Shown: one piece after another, positions 23,228 through 32,600 of the stretch | How the letters are laid out: each line of letters begins with the position of its first letter | Position numbering within the stretch: the stretch's first letter is position 1 | Assembly: GCA_017481235.1 (NCBI GenBank) | Contig: JAFUPL010000034.1 | Span: 1-50,584 of the forward strand | Direction: 5' to 3' | DNA from: Clostridia bacterium | GTDB taxonomy: Bacteria > Bacillota > Clostridia > Christensenellales > UBA1242 | DNA: 50,584 bases | Notes under the pieces: generated by a model | Databases searched by the model: none | The model's input: only the letters and a program-made list of their open reading frames with translations | What the model was told of the DNA's origin: nothing | Position numbers and translations under genes: made by a program

Positions 23228-23935
23228 TCAAATTACATTTTTCAAATAATTTAATACCGCATTTAATATGTTTTTTGAATTAGGTTTTTTATTCAAGTTT
23301 AAATGATTTTGAATAGTGTTTCTAAATTTAGGACTGTTTTTCCATGTTGATAGTAGCATATGTCTTACATCTCTTTCAATAGTGTCAATATTTGCTAAAT
23401 GAATACTTGCTACATACTCAAACAAGTTGATATAATTATCTCCAAAAAAGTTAATGCTAAGTGCATTTGCTAAAACGTCAGTAAGATATTTAAAACCTAC
23501 ATATTTTGAAGAAATGTCTAAATTTTCCAATTCCAGTTTAACTAATTTATTGATTAAATTTGAGGTTTGATGTTGGGGTTGTATTGTGTTTAATTGAATA
23601 TTATTCACAATGAAGTCCTTAACTTTATAAATTTGGTTAAAATTACAACAATTATTAAAGAATAAATCATCTATGCCTGATGATGAAAACACAATAAAAA
23701 TTCGATTTTGATAGTTGTGGCAAGTTTTTGCAATGTTTTGTATCATCTTTAAAAATTTAACGCTCTTTACAATGATTATTAAATGATATTGAGGATTTTT
23801 GATTGATGAAAAAAGCACCGACAAACTATGCAACTCCTTAAATGCTACATCGCATTGCGAAATTAGTGAAACTAGGTCGTTTTTTAATTCAATGTTATTT
23901 TCGCTATAAATTATAAGATTGCTAGATTTGTACAT
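23228..23935 (-). CDS. Divergent Spo0A-like regulator with degenerate receiver domain
   Basis: 235 residues. The C-terminal 100 residues align by eye with the Spo0A DNA-binding domain: KYVGFKYLTDVLANAL (about 144-159) matches the GYxYLR region, and ANIDTIERDVRHMLLSTW (181-198) matches the recognition segment with its VERAIRHAIEVAW core. The end KPNSKNILNAVLNYL matches KPTNSEFIAMIADKL. The N-terminus (1-115) has the size and strand order of a receiver domain, but the acidic pocket is missing and the usual phospho-acceptor Asp position (within HLIIIVKS, 51-58) is not Asp. It may therefore act without phosphorelay input. TAGGAGA precedes the ATG. Its neighbours on the opposite strand include spoIIID. 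A second, canonical Spo0A elsewhere in the genome cannot be excluded. Confidence 0.7.
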   Translation of the reverse strand: MYKSSNLIIYSENNIELKNDLVSLISQCDVAFKELHSLSVLFSSIKNPQYHLIIIVKSVKFLKMIQNIAKTCHNYQNRIFIVFSSSGIDDLFFNNCCNFNQIYKVKDFIVNNIQLNTIQPQHQTSNLINKLVKLELENLDISSKYVGFKYLTDVLANALSINFFGDNYINLFEYVASIHLANIDTIERDVRHMLLSTWKNSPKFRNTIQNHLNLNKKPNSKNILNAVLNYLKNVI

Positions 23936-23961
23936 TGTGTCTCCTAGAAATATTTTTCCAA

Positions 23962-23990
23962 ATTATAACATTTAATTGTTAAATAGTCAA
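23962..23990 (-). promoter_or_regulatory. Promoter of the Spo0A-like gene
   Basis: On the minus strand, TTGACT (23990-23985), a 17-nt spacer and TATAAT (23967-23962) lie about 27 nt upstream of the ATG at 23935. This is a near-consensus SigA promoter. Confidence 0.7.
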
Positions 23991-24017
23991 TCAAAAAAAT
24001 CTAAAAAATTTAAAAAT

Positions 24018-24033
24018 TAGAACGTTTGTTCTA
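24018..24033. promoter_or_regulatory. Candidate LexA (SOS) box
   Basis: TAGAAC (24018-24023), GTTT, and GTTCTA (24028-24033) form a perfect 6-4-6 inverted repeat containing GAAC-N4-GTTC, the core of the Gram-positive LexA box. It lies in the divergent region, 28 nt upstream of the -35 of the Spo0A-like gene and about 140 nt upstream of the ttcA-like gene. It does not overlap either predicted promoter. Confidence 0.4.
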
Positions 24034-24092
24034 GAAGAAGGATGTGATTTGCTATTTAAGTTAATTATAATAGTGAATATTTTGATTTGGGG

Positions 24093-24121
24093 TTGATTTT
24101 TTTATGCATAAATGTTAATAT
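24093..24121 (+). promoter_or_regulatory. Candidate promoter of the TtcA-like gene
   Basis: TTGATT (24093-24098), a 17-nt spacer and TAATAT (24116-24121) are about 50 nt upstream of the ATG at 24175. Moderate match only. Confidence 0.35.
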
Positions 24122-24174
24122 TTGAGTGTTTAATCAAAGTATAAGTTTTATACAAATCACTTTTGGGAGATGTT

Positions 24175-24885
24175 ATGCAAAAAATATTAAGTACAATGCG
24201 TAAAGCGGTTGAAAAATATAAATTAATACAAGATGGCGACAAGATTGCTGTGGGGTTATCTGGTGGAAAGGATAGTCTTGTGTTACTAAAAGCGTTGAAG
24301 ATGTTTCAAAGATTTAATATATACAATTATGAAATTATTGCAGTGACAATAGATATTTATTCGGGGAAAGAAGACTATTCGCACCTTCAAAAGTTTTGTG
24401 ATGAACTGGGTGTTGAACTTGTTATAGAAAAAACGGATATTCATCAAGTGGTTTTTGATGAACGAAAGGAAAAAAATCCTTGTTCGCTATGTGCCAAAAT
24501 GCGCAGAGGGGCGTTAAATAGCGTTGCTGTTAAATATGGTTGCAACAAAATTGCATTGGGTCATCATTTGCAAGATGTTGTGGAGACCTTCTTTTTGTCG
24601 TTGTTGTATGAAGGACGTTTGAGTACAATGAAACCAAAGTCGTATATGTCTAATTCCAAAATCACATTGATTAGACCATTGTTCTTAACTCATGAAAAAA
24701 CTATAAGGGCAATAAGTAAAGATTTTCCAGTAAAAAAGAGTAAGTGTCCTGCGGATAAAAATTCAAAAAGGCAAGATGTGGAAAAAATGATTGATGACAT
24801 CAATAACCTTATTCCTGAAAGTAAAAAGCGTATAGAGAGCGCCATAATATCAATTGAAAGTTATAATTTATTGGATAAAGAATAG
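24175..24885 (+). CDS. TtcA-family tRNA thiolation enzyme (PP-loop ATPase)
   Basis: 236 residues. The PP-loop SGGKDSLVLLKAL near residue 29 activates the tRNA base with ATP. NPCSLCAKMRRGAL (about 97-110) supplies the CxxC of the TtcA group, and LGHHLQDVVETFF (about 125-137) is the second conserved block. A further Cys lies in KSKCPADKNSKRQ. TtcA makes 2-thiocytidine at position 32 of some tRNAs with an iron-sulfur cluster; the exact target in Clostridia is less certain. I start at the ATG at 24175 because GGGAG lies 5 nt upstream; an in-frame TTG at 24163 overlaps that site. spoIIID follows after 63 nt. Confidence 0.85.
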   Translation: MQKILSTMRKAVEKYKLIQDGDKIAVGLSGGKDSLVLLKALKMFQRFNIYNYEIIAVTIDIYSGKEDYSHLQKFCDELGVELVIEKTDIHQVVFDERKEKNPCSLCAKMRRGALNSVAVKYGCNKIALGHHLQDVVETFFLSLLYEGRLSTMKPKSYMSNSKITLIRPLFLTHEKTIRAISKDFPVKKSKCPADKNSKRQDVEKMIDDINNLIPESKKRIESAIISIESYNLLDKE

Positions 24886-24948
24886 TAATTTTTTGTAATA
24901 TTTTGTCGATTATCAAAATACATATATACAAAGGAGTTTTTAGTATAT

Positions 24949-25239
24949 ATGTATGACGAGTTTTATTCAAAGACAATAGAATACGCTAATTATATTGTTG
25001 ATAATAATGCTACTATTCGTGCAACGGCAAAAAAATTTGGAGTTGCCAAAAGTACAGTTCACTATGATTTGAAAAATAGATTAAAATATTATGATAGCGA
25101 GTTGTATATTAAAGTTAAACAAATTTTGCAAAATAATTTTAATGAAAAACATATTAGAGGTGGTCTTGCTACCAAACAAAAATATTTGCAAGATAAACAA
25201 GTTGATAAATTTAACGAGTATGATTGTTATGGATATTAA
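24949..25239 (+). CDS. spoIIID: Sporulation transcriptional regulator SpoIIID
   Basis: 96 residues. SpoIIID is the small DNA-binding protein that adjusts SigE-dependent genes in the mother cell. The helix-turn-helix is at about residues 24-43 (ATIRATAKKFGVAKSTVHYD), and the conserved basic tail IRGGLATKQKYL (about 65-76) is diagnostic. An AAAGGAG sequence lies 12 nt before the ATG, a rather long spacing. No clear SigE promoter could be fixed: a CATATATA at about 24921 resembles a -10 but lacks a well-spaced -35. Downstream is an A+T-only terminator. Confidence 0.93.
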   Translation: MYDEFYSKTIEYANYIVDNNATIRATAKKFGVAKSTVHYDLKNRLKYYDSELYIKVKQILQNNFNEKHIRGGLATKQKYLQDKQVDKFNEYDCYGY

Positions 25240-25359
25240 AAATAAATTAATAATCAATTTTAAATAAATAATTCAATGCAAAACTAATTATTTGAATAAA
25301 TTATAAAAAATTATTAAAACAATACTTATTTTAAGGTATGTAATTCAAAATAAATAAAA

Positions 25360-25390
25360 AATAAAATATTAAAAAATATTTTATTTTTTT
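25360..25390. terminator. A+T-only bidirectional terminator between spoIIID and comFC
   Basis: AATAAAATATT (25360-25370) pairs perfectly with AATATTTTATT (25375-25385) around AAAA, followed by a T-run to 25390; an A-run precedes it. The stem has no G-C pair, so efficiency is uncertain. The rest of 25240-25399 is A+T-rich with no gene. Confidence 0.6.
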
Positions 25391-25399
25391 TATTAATTA

Positions 25400-26137
25400 T
25401 TAAAATTTTTGAATAAATCCAGCATGTGCTACGGTTAATACATATATTTTATTTGCATTTGCTTTCTTTAGTATTTTGCTTATTTCGTTAGTTGTGCTAC
25501 CTGTAGTAAAAACGTCATCAATTAGTAAAATATTTAAATTTTTAAATTGTTTAGGATTTATCAATTTAAAGCAATCTTTCACATTTTCTTGACGTTGCCG
25601 TCTTGATAATTTTGTTTGTGTTGGAGTATTGCGAATTCGTGTTATATCATTGTTGATTGGTATTGATGTTAAATTGGATAAATTTATTGCTAATTCACGT
25701 GCTTGATTATAGCCTCTTTCCTTTTCGCGTGTAGTAAAAAGAGGAACGTAGCAAATTATATCAATCTTCCAATTTTGCCTGATAAATACATCATACAAAA
25801 GATATGATAAAGGTTGTGCTAAAAATTTGTAACGTGCGTATTTAAGTTTGTGTATAATGGGAGCGACTTTATCGTTGAAGTTTAGTGCGGAACGTGCAAG
25901 TTCAAAGTTGAAATTGTTTGCTTTACAGTTTAGGCAAACACCTTTTCCGTCTTTTTCAAATTGCAAACCACATCTATTGCAAAAGTTTGTGTTAATAAAT
26001 GGTAAATTTATGTAACAATTATTACATAAATCGTATACATTTTTAGTAACTAATTCATTTTTACAACAAATGCATTTAATATGTTTTGGATAAAAGCAAT
26101 TGATTAAATTGCTTGTAATTTTTGAAAGTATATTCAT
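25400..26137 (-). CDS. comFC: ComF-family phosphoribosyltransferase-like protein (ComFC)
   Basis: 245 residues. An N-terminal region with several CxxC pairs (CICC, CNNC, CNRC, CLNC; about residues 21-76) forms a double zinc ribbon. The C-terminus is a type I phosphoribosyltransferase-like domain with the PRPP loop LLIDDVFTTGSTTNEI (about 203-218) and ERGYNQARELA (about 139-149). ComFC is required for DNA uptake in competent Firmicutes. AGGAAAA precedes the ATG. It begins 9 nt after recD2 on the same strand, so the two are co-transcribed. No other competence genes are in the window. Confidence 0.9.
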   Translation of the reverse strand: MNILSKITSNLINCFYPKHIKCICCKNELVTKNVYDLCNNCYINLPFINTNFCNRCGLQFEKDGKGVCLNCKANNFNFELARSALNFNDKVAPIIHKLKYARYKFLAQPLSYLLYDVFIRQNWKIDIICYVPLFTTREKERGYNQARELAINLSNLTSIPINNDITRIRNTPTQTKLSRRQRQENVKDCFKLINPKQFKNLNILLIDDVFTTGSTTNEISKILKKANANKIYVLTVAHAGFIQKF

Positions 26138-26146
26138 AAATTTTTC

Positions 26147-28369
26147 CTATGGATTGTATTTTTTGCATTCGTCACGTAGATAATCTTTTAATAAAGTAAA
26201 ACGTTTTGCGGTGTAATTATTATAAATCATTCGTGACAAATTTTGTTTGCTACCAATCAATACTACAACTTTTTTTGCGCGTGTTATAGCGGTGTATAGT
26301 AGGTTTCGCGTAATAATTATTGGCGCTCCCGATACCAAAGGTATTACAACGGCGTCAAATTCACTTCCTTGACTTTTGTGTATTGTAATTGCGTAGGCAA
26401 GGGTTAGTTGATGAAGTTCGCTTCTAGGATATGTGCAAACTTTTCCATCTTCAAACTTAACAGTTACGTCATATGTGTTAGGCAGTATTTCAATTATATG
26501 GCCAATGTCGCCATTATAAACTCCCATTCCTTCAACGCGTTCACCGCGTTCGCCTATTTTGTAGTACTCTAATTCATAATTATTAACAATTTGCATTACT
26601 TTGTCGCCAACGCGATATTTGATAAATTCTTGTTCTATTTGAGCGCCTTTAAAATGAGGATTTAGAACTTGTTGTAATTGCTTGTTTAGGTTATCTATTC
26701 CGCAAACTCCAGCACGCATAGGTGCTAAAACTTGAATTCGGTCACTATCTATTTTGAAGTAGTTTGGAAGTCTGGTGGCTACCATATCAATAATTTTGCT
26801 TGCGCAATCTTCTGGATTGTTGTTTTGTTCATAAAAGAAATCTTTACTTGAATTGTTGATTGTTGGCATTTTTCCGTTATTAATTAAGTGGGCGTTTACA
26901 ATAATTAAACTATCTTTATCTTGGCGGTAAATTTGATTTAGGAAAGATACTTGTATTTGCTGTGATTCGATAATATCGCGTAATACATTTCCTGCGCCTA
27001 CGGATTGTAATTGGTCTTTATCGCCAACCATTATAACCCTTGCGGTTGGGCGGATTGCTTTAAGCAGTGAGCAAAACAAACTTATATCCACCATTGACAT
27101 CTCATCAATTATTATCACGTCGGCATCTAATGGATTGCTTTCGTTTCGGTGGAATATACTTCCGCCATCTTTTGTTGGGTTAGTTTCAAGTGCACGATGA
27201 ATGGTTTTTGCTTCTTGACCGCAAGATTCGCTTAAACGCTTAGATGCGCGACCAGTAGGTGCTAATAAAAGCACTTTTTTTCTAGTTGCTTCCAATATGT
27301 TTAAAATACATCTTACTATTGTGGTTTTTCCCGTTCCTGGACCACCTGTAATTACTGAAGCACCATGATTTAATGCGGTTGTTATTGCTTGAATTTGGTC
27401 GGTATTTAAAGTTATTTTGTTTAATGCTTGATATTCGCTTATATGAGACGAAAAATCTATTTGACCTTCAAAAATGTTTTGAGACAATAGCATTAATTTG
27501 CGTGCAACATATAGTTCTTGGTAGTAAAACCTATTGGTTACAACAATGTCTTCGCCGTGATGAGTAAAGCATTTTACACTGCCTTCAATCGTCATAAATT
27601 CCAGTACTTGTTCAAGTTTAGGTGTGTCTTGTGGTAAAAAGTTTAATAGTTTTAATGCATTATCATATAAACAAGATTTTACCAAATAAGTATGACCTTC
27701 TTTGTCGCTTGCTTGCTTTAGGCAATGAAAAAGTCCCGCTTTTATACGGTCTTCACTCATTGGGTCTACTCCTGTTTTTTGTGCTATTGCGTCTGCTGTG
27801 GCAAATCCAATACCGTCTATATCCTCAACTAATTTATAAGGGTTTGTTTTTACTTGGTTTACAGTATTTTCCTTGTATATGTTAAATATTTTTAAGGCAA
27901 GGTTGGTAGATATTGAGTGTGATTGCAAAAACATTACTGCTTCTTGCATTACTCGACATTCAGCATAAGCGTTTCCTATTTCAAAAGCTTTGTTTTTACT
28001 TATTCCTTTTATTTCTGCCAATCTCATAGGGTTTAGTTCTACTATTGCCAATGCGTCAGTTTTGAATTTGTCTACAATCTTTTTTGCGGTTACTGGACCA
28101 ACTCCTTTGATAATTCCGCTACTTAAATATCTTTCTATGGCAAGACATGAACTTGGTTGTAAAATTTTTACTTCTTGTACACTAAATTGTTCGCCATACT
28201 TACTATTTACCGAGGTTTGTCCCTCTAATTCTACCGACAACCCTTCACTTATTTGTGGAAATTTACCAACGGCGGTAATGCGTTGGTTGTTGCTATTTAC
28301 TATTAGTACTGTGTAATTGTTTTGTTCATTTCTAAAAATAATATCTTCAATAGTTCCAATTAATTTCAT
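26147..28369 (-). CDS. recD2: ATP-dependent DNA helicase RecD2
   Basis: 740 residues, typical of RecD2, the 5'-3' helicase of bacteria without RecBCD. An N-terminal OB-like domain (about 1-75) is followed by tandem helix-hairpin-helix segments (SSGIIKGVGPVTAKKIVDKF, about 86-105, and DIDGIGFATADAIA). The superfamily 1B helicase core has Walker A GGPGTGKTT near residue 343, DEMSMVD near 421, VGDKDQLQSVGAG near 450, and the C-terminal LAYAITIHKSQGSEFDAV and AITRAKK motifs. No Shine-Dalgarno sequence is present; the promoter -10 ends 6 nt before the ATG. comFC follows. Confidence 0.95.
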   Translation of the reverse strand: MKLIGTIEDIIFRNEQNNYTVLIVNSNNQRITAVGKFPQISEGLSVELEGQTSVNSKYGEQFSVQEVKILQPSSCLAIERYLSSGIIKGVGPVTAKKIVDKFKTDALAIVELNPMRLAEIKGISKNKAFEIGNAYAECRVMQEAVMFLQSHSISTNLALKIFNIYKENTVNQVKTNPYKLVEDIDGIGFATADAIAQKTGVDPMSEDRIKAGLFHCLKQASDKEGHTYLVKSCLYDNALKLLNFLPQDTPKLEQVLEFMTIEGSVKCFTHHGEDIVVTNRFYYQELYVARKLMLLSQNIFEGQIDFSSHISEYQALNKITLNTDQIQAITTALNHGASVITGGPGTGKTTIVRCILNILEATRKKVLLLAPTGRASKRLSESCGQEAKTIHRALETNPTKDGGSIFHRNESNPLDADVIIIDEMSMVDISLFCSLLKAIRPTARVIMVGDKDQLQSVGAGNVLRDIIESQQIQVSFLNQIYRQDKDSLIIVNAHLINNGKMPTINNSSKDFFYEQNNNPEDCASKIIDMVATRLPNYFKIDSDRIQVLAPMRAGVCGIDNLNKQLQQVLNPHFKGAQIEQEFIKYRVGDKVMQIVNNYELEYYKIGERGERVEGMGVYNGDIGHIIEILPNTYDVTVKFEDGKVCTYPRSELHQLTLAYAITIHKSQGSEFDAVVIPLVSGAPIIITRNLLYTAITRAKKVVVLIGSKQNLSRMIYNNYTAKRFTLLKDYLRDECKKYNP

Positions 28370-28375
28370 GATTAT

Positions 28376-28404
28376 ATTATATATAATAATTTAAATTTTT
28401 GCAA
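28376..28404 (-). promoter_or_regulatory. Promoter of recD2-comFC, predicted leaderless
   Basis: On the minus strand, TTGCAA (28404-28399), a 17-nt spacer and a perfect TATAAT (28381-28376) are followed by 6 nt and then the recD2 ATG at 28369. Transcription should start at the A of the ATG. No ribosome site exists. Confidence 0.65.
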
Positions 28405-28440
28405 GTTAACTTACCTGATTTGACAAATATAAAATAACTC

Positions 28441-28469
28441 TTTACTTTTTTTACTTTTTTTGCTACAAT
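28441..28469 (+). promoter_or_regulatory. Promoter of walJ with extended -10
   Basis: TTTACT (28441-28446), a 17-nt spacer ending in TGC, and TACAAT (28464-28469). The TG upstream of the -10 box makes it an extended -10 promoter. The leader is about 15 nt and is filled by the AAAGGAG ribosome site. Confidence 0.6.
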
Positions 28470-28490
28470 TTGCAAGTAAAGGAGAAAATT

Positions 28491-29282
28491 ATGCGAGTGT
28501 GTAATTTTGCAAGTGGAAGCAAAGGTAATTGTACATATATTGAAAGTGATAATGCTAAAGTTCTTGTGGATATTGGCGTTAGTGCTAAATATGTGGTGGA
28601 TAATTTAACCGAACTTAATATTAACCCTGAAAGTATAGATGCTATACTAATTACTCATGAGCATAGCGACCATATAAAGGGTGTAATTAATTTTGCAAAA
28701 AAATATAGAACCAAAATATTGTGCGCTGAAGTGCTTGAAGATGTGCTTAATACACAATTAATTGGTTGTGCCGATTTGATTGAAACTTATGCTGGCGAAT
28801 TTGAAATTGGCGACTTGAGGGTTATTCCATTTCCGCTGTCGCACGATAGTGTGGCGTGTTTTGGTTATAAATTTATTGACGGAGATGCAAGTGTTAGTCT
28901 TGCTACCGACTTAGGGTTTTGTCCTGAAAATGTGTTTAGAATTATCAATTCGAGTGCTGTTGTTTTTTTGGAGGCTAATTATGACCCCGAAATGTTATTT
29001 GCGTGTAATTATCCTCCATTTTTGAAAAAAAGGATAATGGGGAATTATGGGCATTTATCCAATAAGGATTGCGCACTTGTTGCTGAAAAGTTGGCGTATT
29101 CGGGCACTCGTCAAATAGTGTTGTCGCACATTAGCGAAAACTCCAACACTCAATTTTTGGCGTATACTACTGTTAAAAATTATTTGGAAAGTAGAGGCGT
29201 GATTGTTGGTCAAAATGTAAGACTGGACGTTGCAAATCAAAATTGTAGAGGCACGATTTATAAAATAAGAAAAACAATTTAA
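28491..29282 (+). CDS. walJ: WalJ/YycJ-type metallo-beta-lactamase-fold hydrolase
   Basis: 263 residues. The start MRVCNFASGSKGNCTYIES and DIGVSAKYVVDNL are typical of YycJ (WalJ). The metal motif ITHEHSDHIKGV (about 55-66) binds the two metals, with further ligands in LSHDSVACFG, LATDLGF and IVLSHIS. WalJ is a cytoplasmic nuclease-like enzyme, in Firmicutes often beside walK/walR; here it stands alone, divergent from recD2. I use the ATG at 28491 because AAAGGAG lies 6-8 nt upstream; an in-frame TTG at 28470 precedes the ribosome site. Confidence 0.9.
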   Translation: MRVCNFASGSKGNCTYIESDNAKVLVDIGVSAKYVVDNLTELNINPESIDAILITHEHSDHIKGVINFAKKYRTKILCAEVLEDVLNTQLIGCADLIETYAGEFEIGDLRVIPFPLSHDSVACFGYKFIDGDASVSLATDLGFCPENVFRIINSSAVVFLEANYDPEMLFACNYPPFLKKRIMGNYGHLSNKDCALVAEKLAYSGTRQIVLSHISENSNTQFLAYTTVKNYLESRGVIVGQNVRLDVANQNCRGTIYKIRKTI

Positions 29283-29379
29283 AAACCAAATAAAAATATT
29301 AAAATAAATAAAAAATAAATTAAATTATTAAAAAATTAAAACAAAACATTAAAAATATATAAAAATACCATAAAACAAG

Positions 29380-29421
29380 ATAAGGTTGTAAAAAATGAAT
29401 TATTTTACCGCCTTATTTTTT
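29380..29421 (+). terminator. Terminator of walJ
   Basis: ATAAGG and GTAAAA on the left (29380-29393) pair with TTTTAC and CCTTAT on the right (29403-29416), with a small internal mismatch, followed by a T-run. It is about 100 nt after the stop. The DNA before it (29283-29370) is almost pure A+T with no other feature. Confidence 0.7.
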
Positions 29422-29514
29422 ACTTATTATTCAATAAATATTGCGTTAATTATTTAATTTTACAAATTGTTTTATTTAATAAATAAAAAATATAAATTTA
29501 CATATGTAATACAT

Positions 29515-29543
29515 TTGATTTTTAATTCAAAATTAGATATAAT
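29515..29543 (+). promoter_or_regulatory. Promoter of the giant lipoprotein gene
   Basis: TTGATT (29515-29520), a 17-nt spacer and a perfect TATAAT (29538-29543). The leader is about 65 nt to the ATG at 29615, with GAGGGG just before it. The spacer 29422-29514 shows nothing else. Confidence 0.65.
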
Positions 29544-29614
29544 TATATAAACTATAAATAATTAAAAATAGTGAAATTTTTTAATTAAGATTGCAAAAGA
29601 TAAAGTGAGGGGTT

Positions 29615-32600
29615 ATGAAAAAAATTTTAACTGTTGTAGCAATATTTATGACAATGTTATGCGGAAGCGTATTTCTTGTTTCGTGCTCAAAAGATTATAG
29701 CAAAATGTATCTTGAAGTTGAGTATTGTGTAAGCGAGAAAAATGCTGACGGTGAATGGGAAATAGGTGATTGGGTAACAGTGTCCAGTGGTGGACAATTT
29801 GACCACTTTATGAGCGACTCTAATTCCAAGCGTTTACATTTAAGAGTTAATGTTAAGGGTACTTCAAAGAAAGTGGACTCGTTGTATATTTCACAATCTG
29901 TAAGCACTTCAATTATGCCTGAAAGCAGAATTGTAAAGCCTAATGAAGCGTTTGAGATGATAGTTAATACTATTGGCAGTGTTCGCTTTACTATAACTCC
30001 AAGTCAAGGTGGCGAGGATAAGGCCGTATCTTTTGGTGTTAATGTGTATAAAGAATTGACTGGAATTTCTCAAAATGAAAACTGCGTGCCTGGCGTAGTT
30101 GTTAATGGGTATGTCAAGTTGGATAGTTTGCCTAATTTGATTGAATATGCTCCTATAGGTGAAACAAATCAAACTGGAGTAAATTTTTCTTTTGAAAGTG
30201 TTGAAAGTTGTATAGGAAGTTTAGAGTATGATAATTCTATAAGTTTAATAAACAGAAATTTTATACCTAACACTAACTACGAACTAGACCCAAATTCAAA
30301 TGGCACTAAAATTGTAAATAAAAACAATGCAAATGAATATGTTGAGTTGGACACCTCTACGGGTCAATTAATGTTAAATGTGTCAACAATATATGATTTG
30401 ACAACTTCTAATAATGTTATCAAACTAAAAGCAACTTCAAAGTATTATGAAGAAATTACAACTAATATATATGTGTATATTGTTGATAATTTTACAACAA
30501 ACTCATTATCGGTAAGTTACGATAAGGATAATCAACAAATTATCAATAGCAATGACAATATTAACTTGTATAATGCTTCTGTAGATGTATTGTCGGGTAA
30601 AATTGCATATAATAATATTCAAGTTTATACCAGTTTAAATTCTATTTATTCATATCAATCTAGTCCTTCGGTTAAATTGAAGGTGTATATTAATGGGGCT
30701 GAATATGATTATAATAGTGCGGTTAGTAATAATTTAGGAATTCAAGTAACTCCAGTAACAGAAGAATCTAACGGTGTTGATAAATTGACTGGACTAAAAT
30801 TTGCAGTTAATCCTAATGCTAATACAGATATCAACTTGTATAATGTGCGTTTAGAACTTGATTTTGATGTACTAAATTTTAGTGCTAGCGATGAAGACCC
30901 TAAAACAGTACTATATAAAGAATTTACAATAAGTGTTAAAGATTTGGCAAGCGGTTTTTATATTAATGGTAAGGCATACGGTAATAATTTAGATAATTTT
31001 GAGGGTAGTACTATTACTGGTTATGAATCTACTCAACCAGCACAGTTGTATACTACATACAGTACAGACGCTATAGGTATGCCATTAAATATTCAAGCAA
31101 CACCTACCAGCGCAATAAATTCTCAAGTGTATGTTGGATTTTATGGTGGATATGAAGGTGGAGAGTTTAAGAATAATCTATTAAAATCTAGTAACCAAGA
31201 CCAAATTGCACCTCTACAATTGATGAAAACAATTAGTAGTAGTTTTACTCCTAATAATAGTGGTGAAGTTGAAATAGATTTTAGCAACAAAAATAGAATT
31301 GTGTACTTAAAATTTAATGAGTTGGCCTTAATACCAAGTAACTTGGAAAAAATATACATGGTGTGTAGCGTTTTAAGTACTCCTGAAACATGGTTGGGTG
31401 CAACGGTTACATCTGAATATGTTACATTTGTTGCAACTATTGATGTCGTGGGCGCGGTAGATGGTATTTCGGTGTACAAGGATAGTGATGCTAAACAATT
31501 GTTTGATGACGAATATGTATCAAATGCTAAAACTAATCAAGCGTATATTGATTTTAGAGGGTCAAACTTTAAAACTATTGATTTTAGCAAGATTGAAATA
31601 ACTTCATCAAGAGGATATATTAAATATTCAAGTAATGGAGAGACTGACTGGGATAGCAAAATCACTGCTGATATGCTCAGTCCTAAAGATTCTACACGTA
31701 AAATTATTTATTTTAGAACAGAGCAACCGTGTGAAGATAGTTTGATAATTTCTTCACCAAATGGCATAAATTGTAAATATAACTATAAATTTGTAAACAC
31801 TTCAAGCGCTGAAGGTGTTAAAATTGAGTTTGACGAAACGTATATTTGGAAAAGTAAAATTCAAGATAATGTTGACCTTGAAGGGGTTACTAGCGATGGT
31901 GCAATTACTTTAAAATATTTAGCATTGCAATCTGGTAGAAGTGCTCAATTTACAGCATCTGGCGATGGCAAAAATAGCACAATCAAATCAGTGCAAGCAA
32001 AAAGTTTACTTGTAAATAGTGATGAGTATGGCAAGATAATTAACGCTAATGGTGAAAGTAAATACAATAAAGTATTTTCGTCATTTAGTTCAAGCGCTAT
32101 TAAAGTTTCTAATAGCGGTGGATATTTGTTTGATATTAGTGCAAATAGTAATGAGTTTACATCAATACTATTTGTTAAGGTTGAATTTTATACTACTGAT
32201 AATAATGTTGTAGTTCTTTCAAATAAATATTTTATATATGAAGTTGCGGTTTATGTTCCTGCAAGAGATTTAAGAGTTAACACTGTAGATGATAAGAATT
32301 CTATAATATACATAAATCAACATTATCCTGATGTTGCCAAAGTGACATTTAATATTGGACTTAATAGTGCTACTACAAGTTTAACATTTTCATCAAGTGC
32401 TGTTAATGATGAAATTAACAAGGAGTATAGCGTTAAGGGAATTAAATCTATTTATGGAATAGCGGTTAAACCTTCGGAAAGCGCTGGCAAATTCGATGAA
32501 AGTGCAAAAAATGAACATTTTAAATTAAACAATTTATACAAAAATAATTTTATTAAAGATGACTGGTATTTCATAAATAACGATAACAAGACTTTCTCGG

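Noticed and set aside
24910-24940. SigE promoter for spoIIID
   Set aside because: A CATATATA resembles the -10 box, but the nearest AATATT is about 18 nt upstream, too far for the usual SigE spacing.
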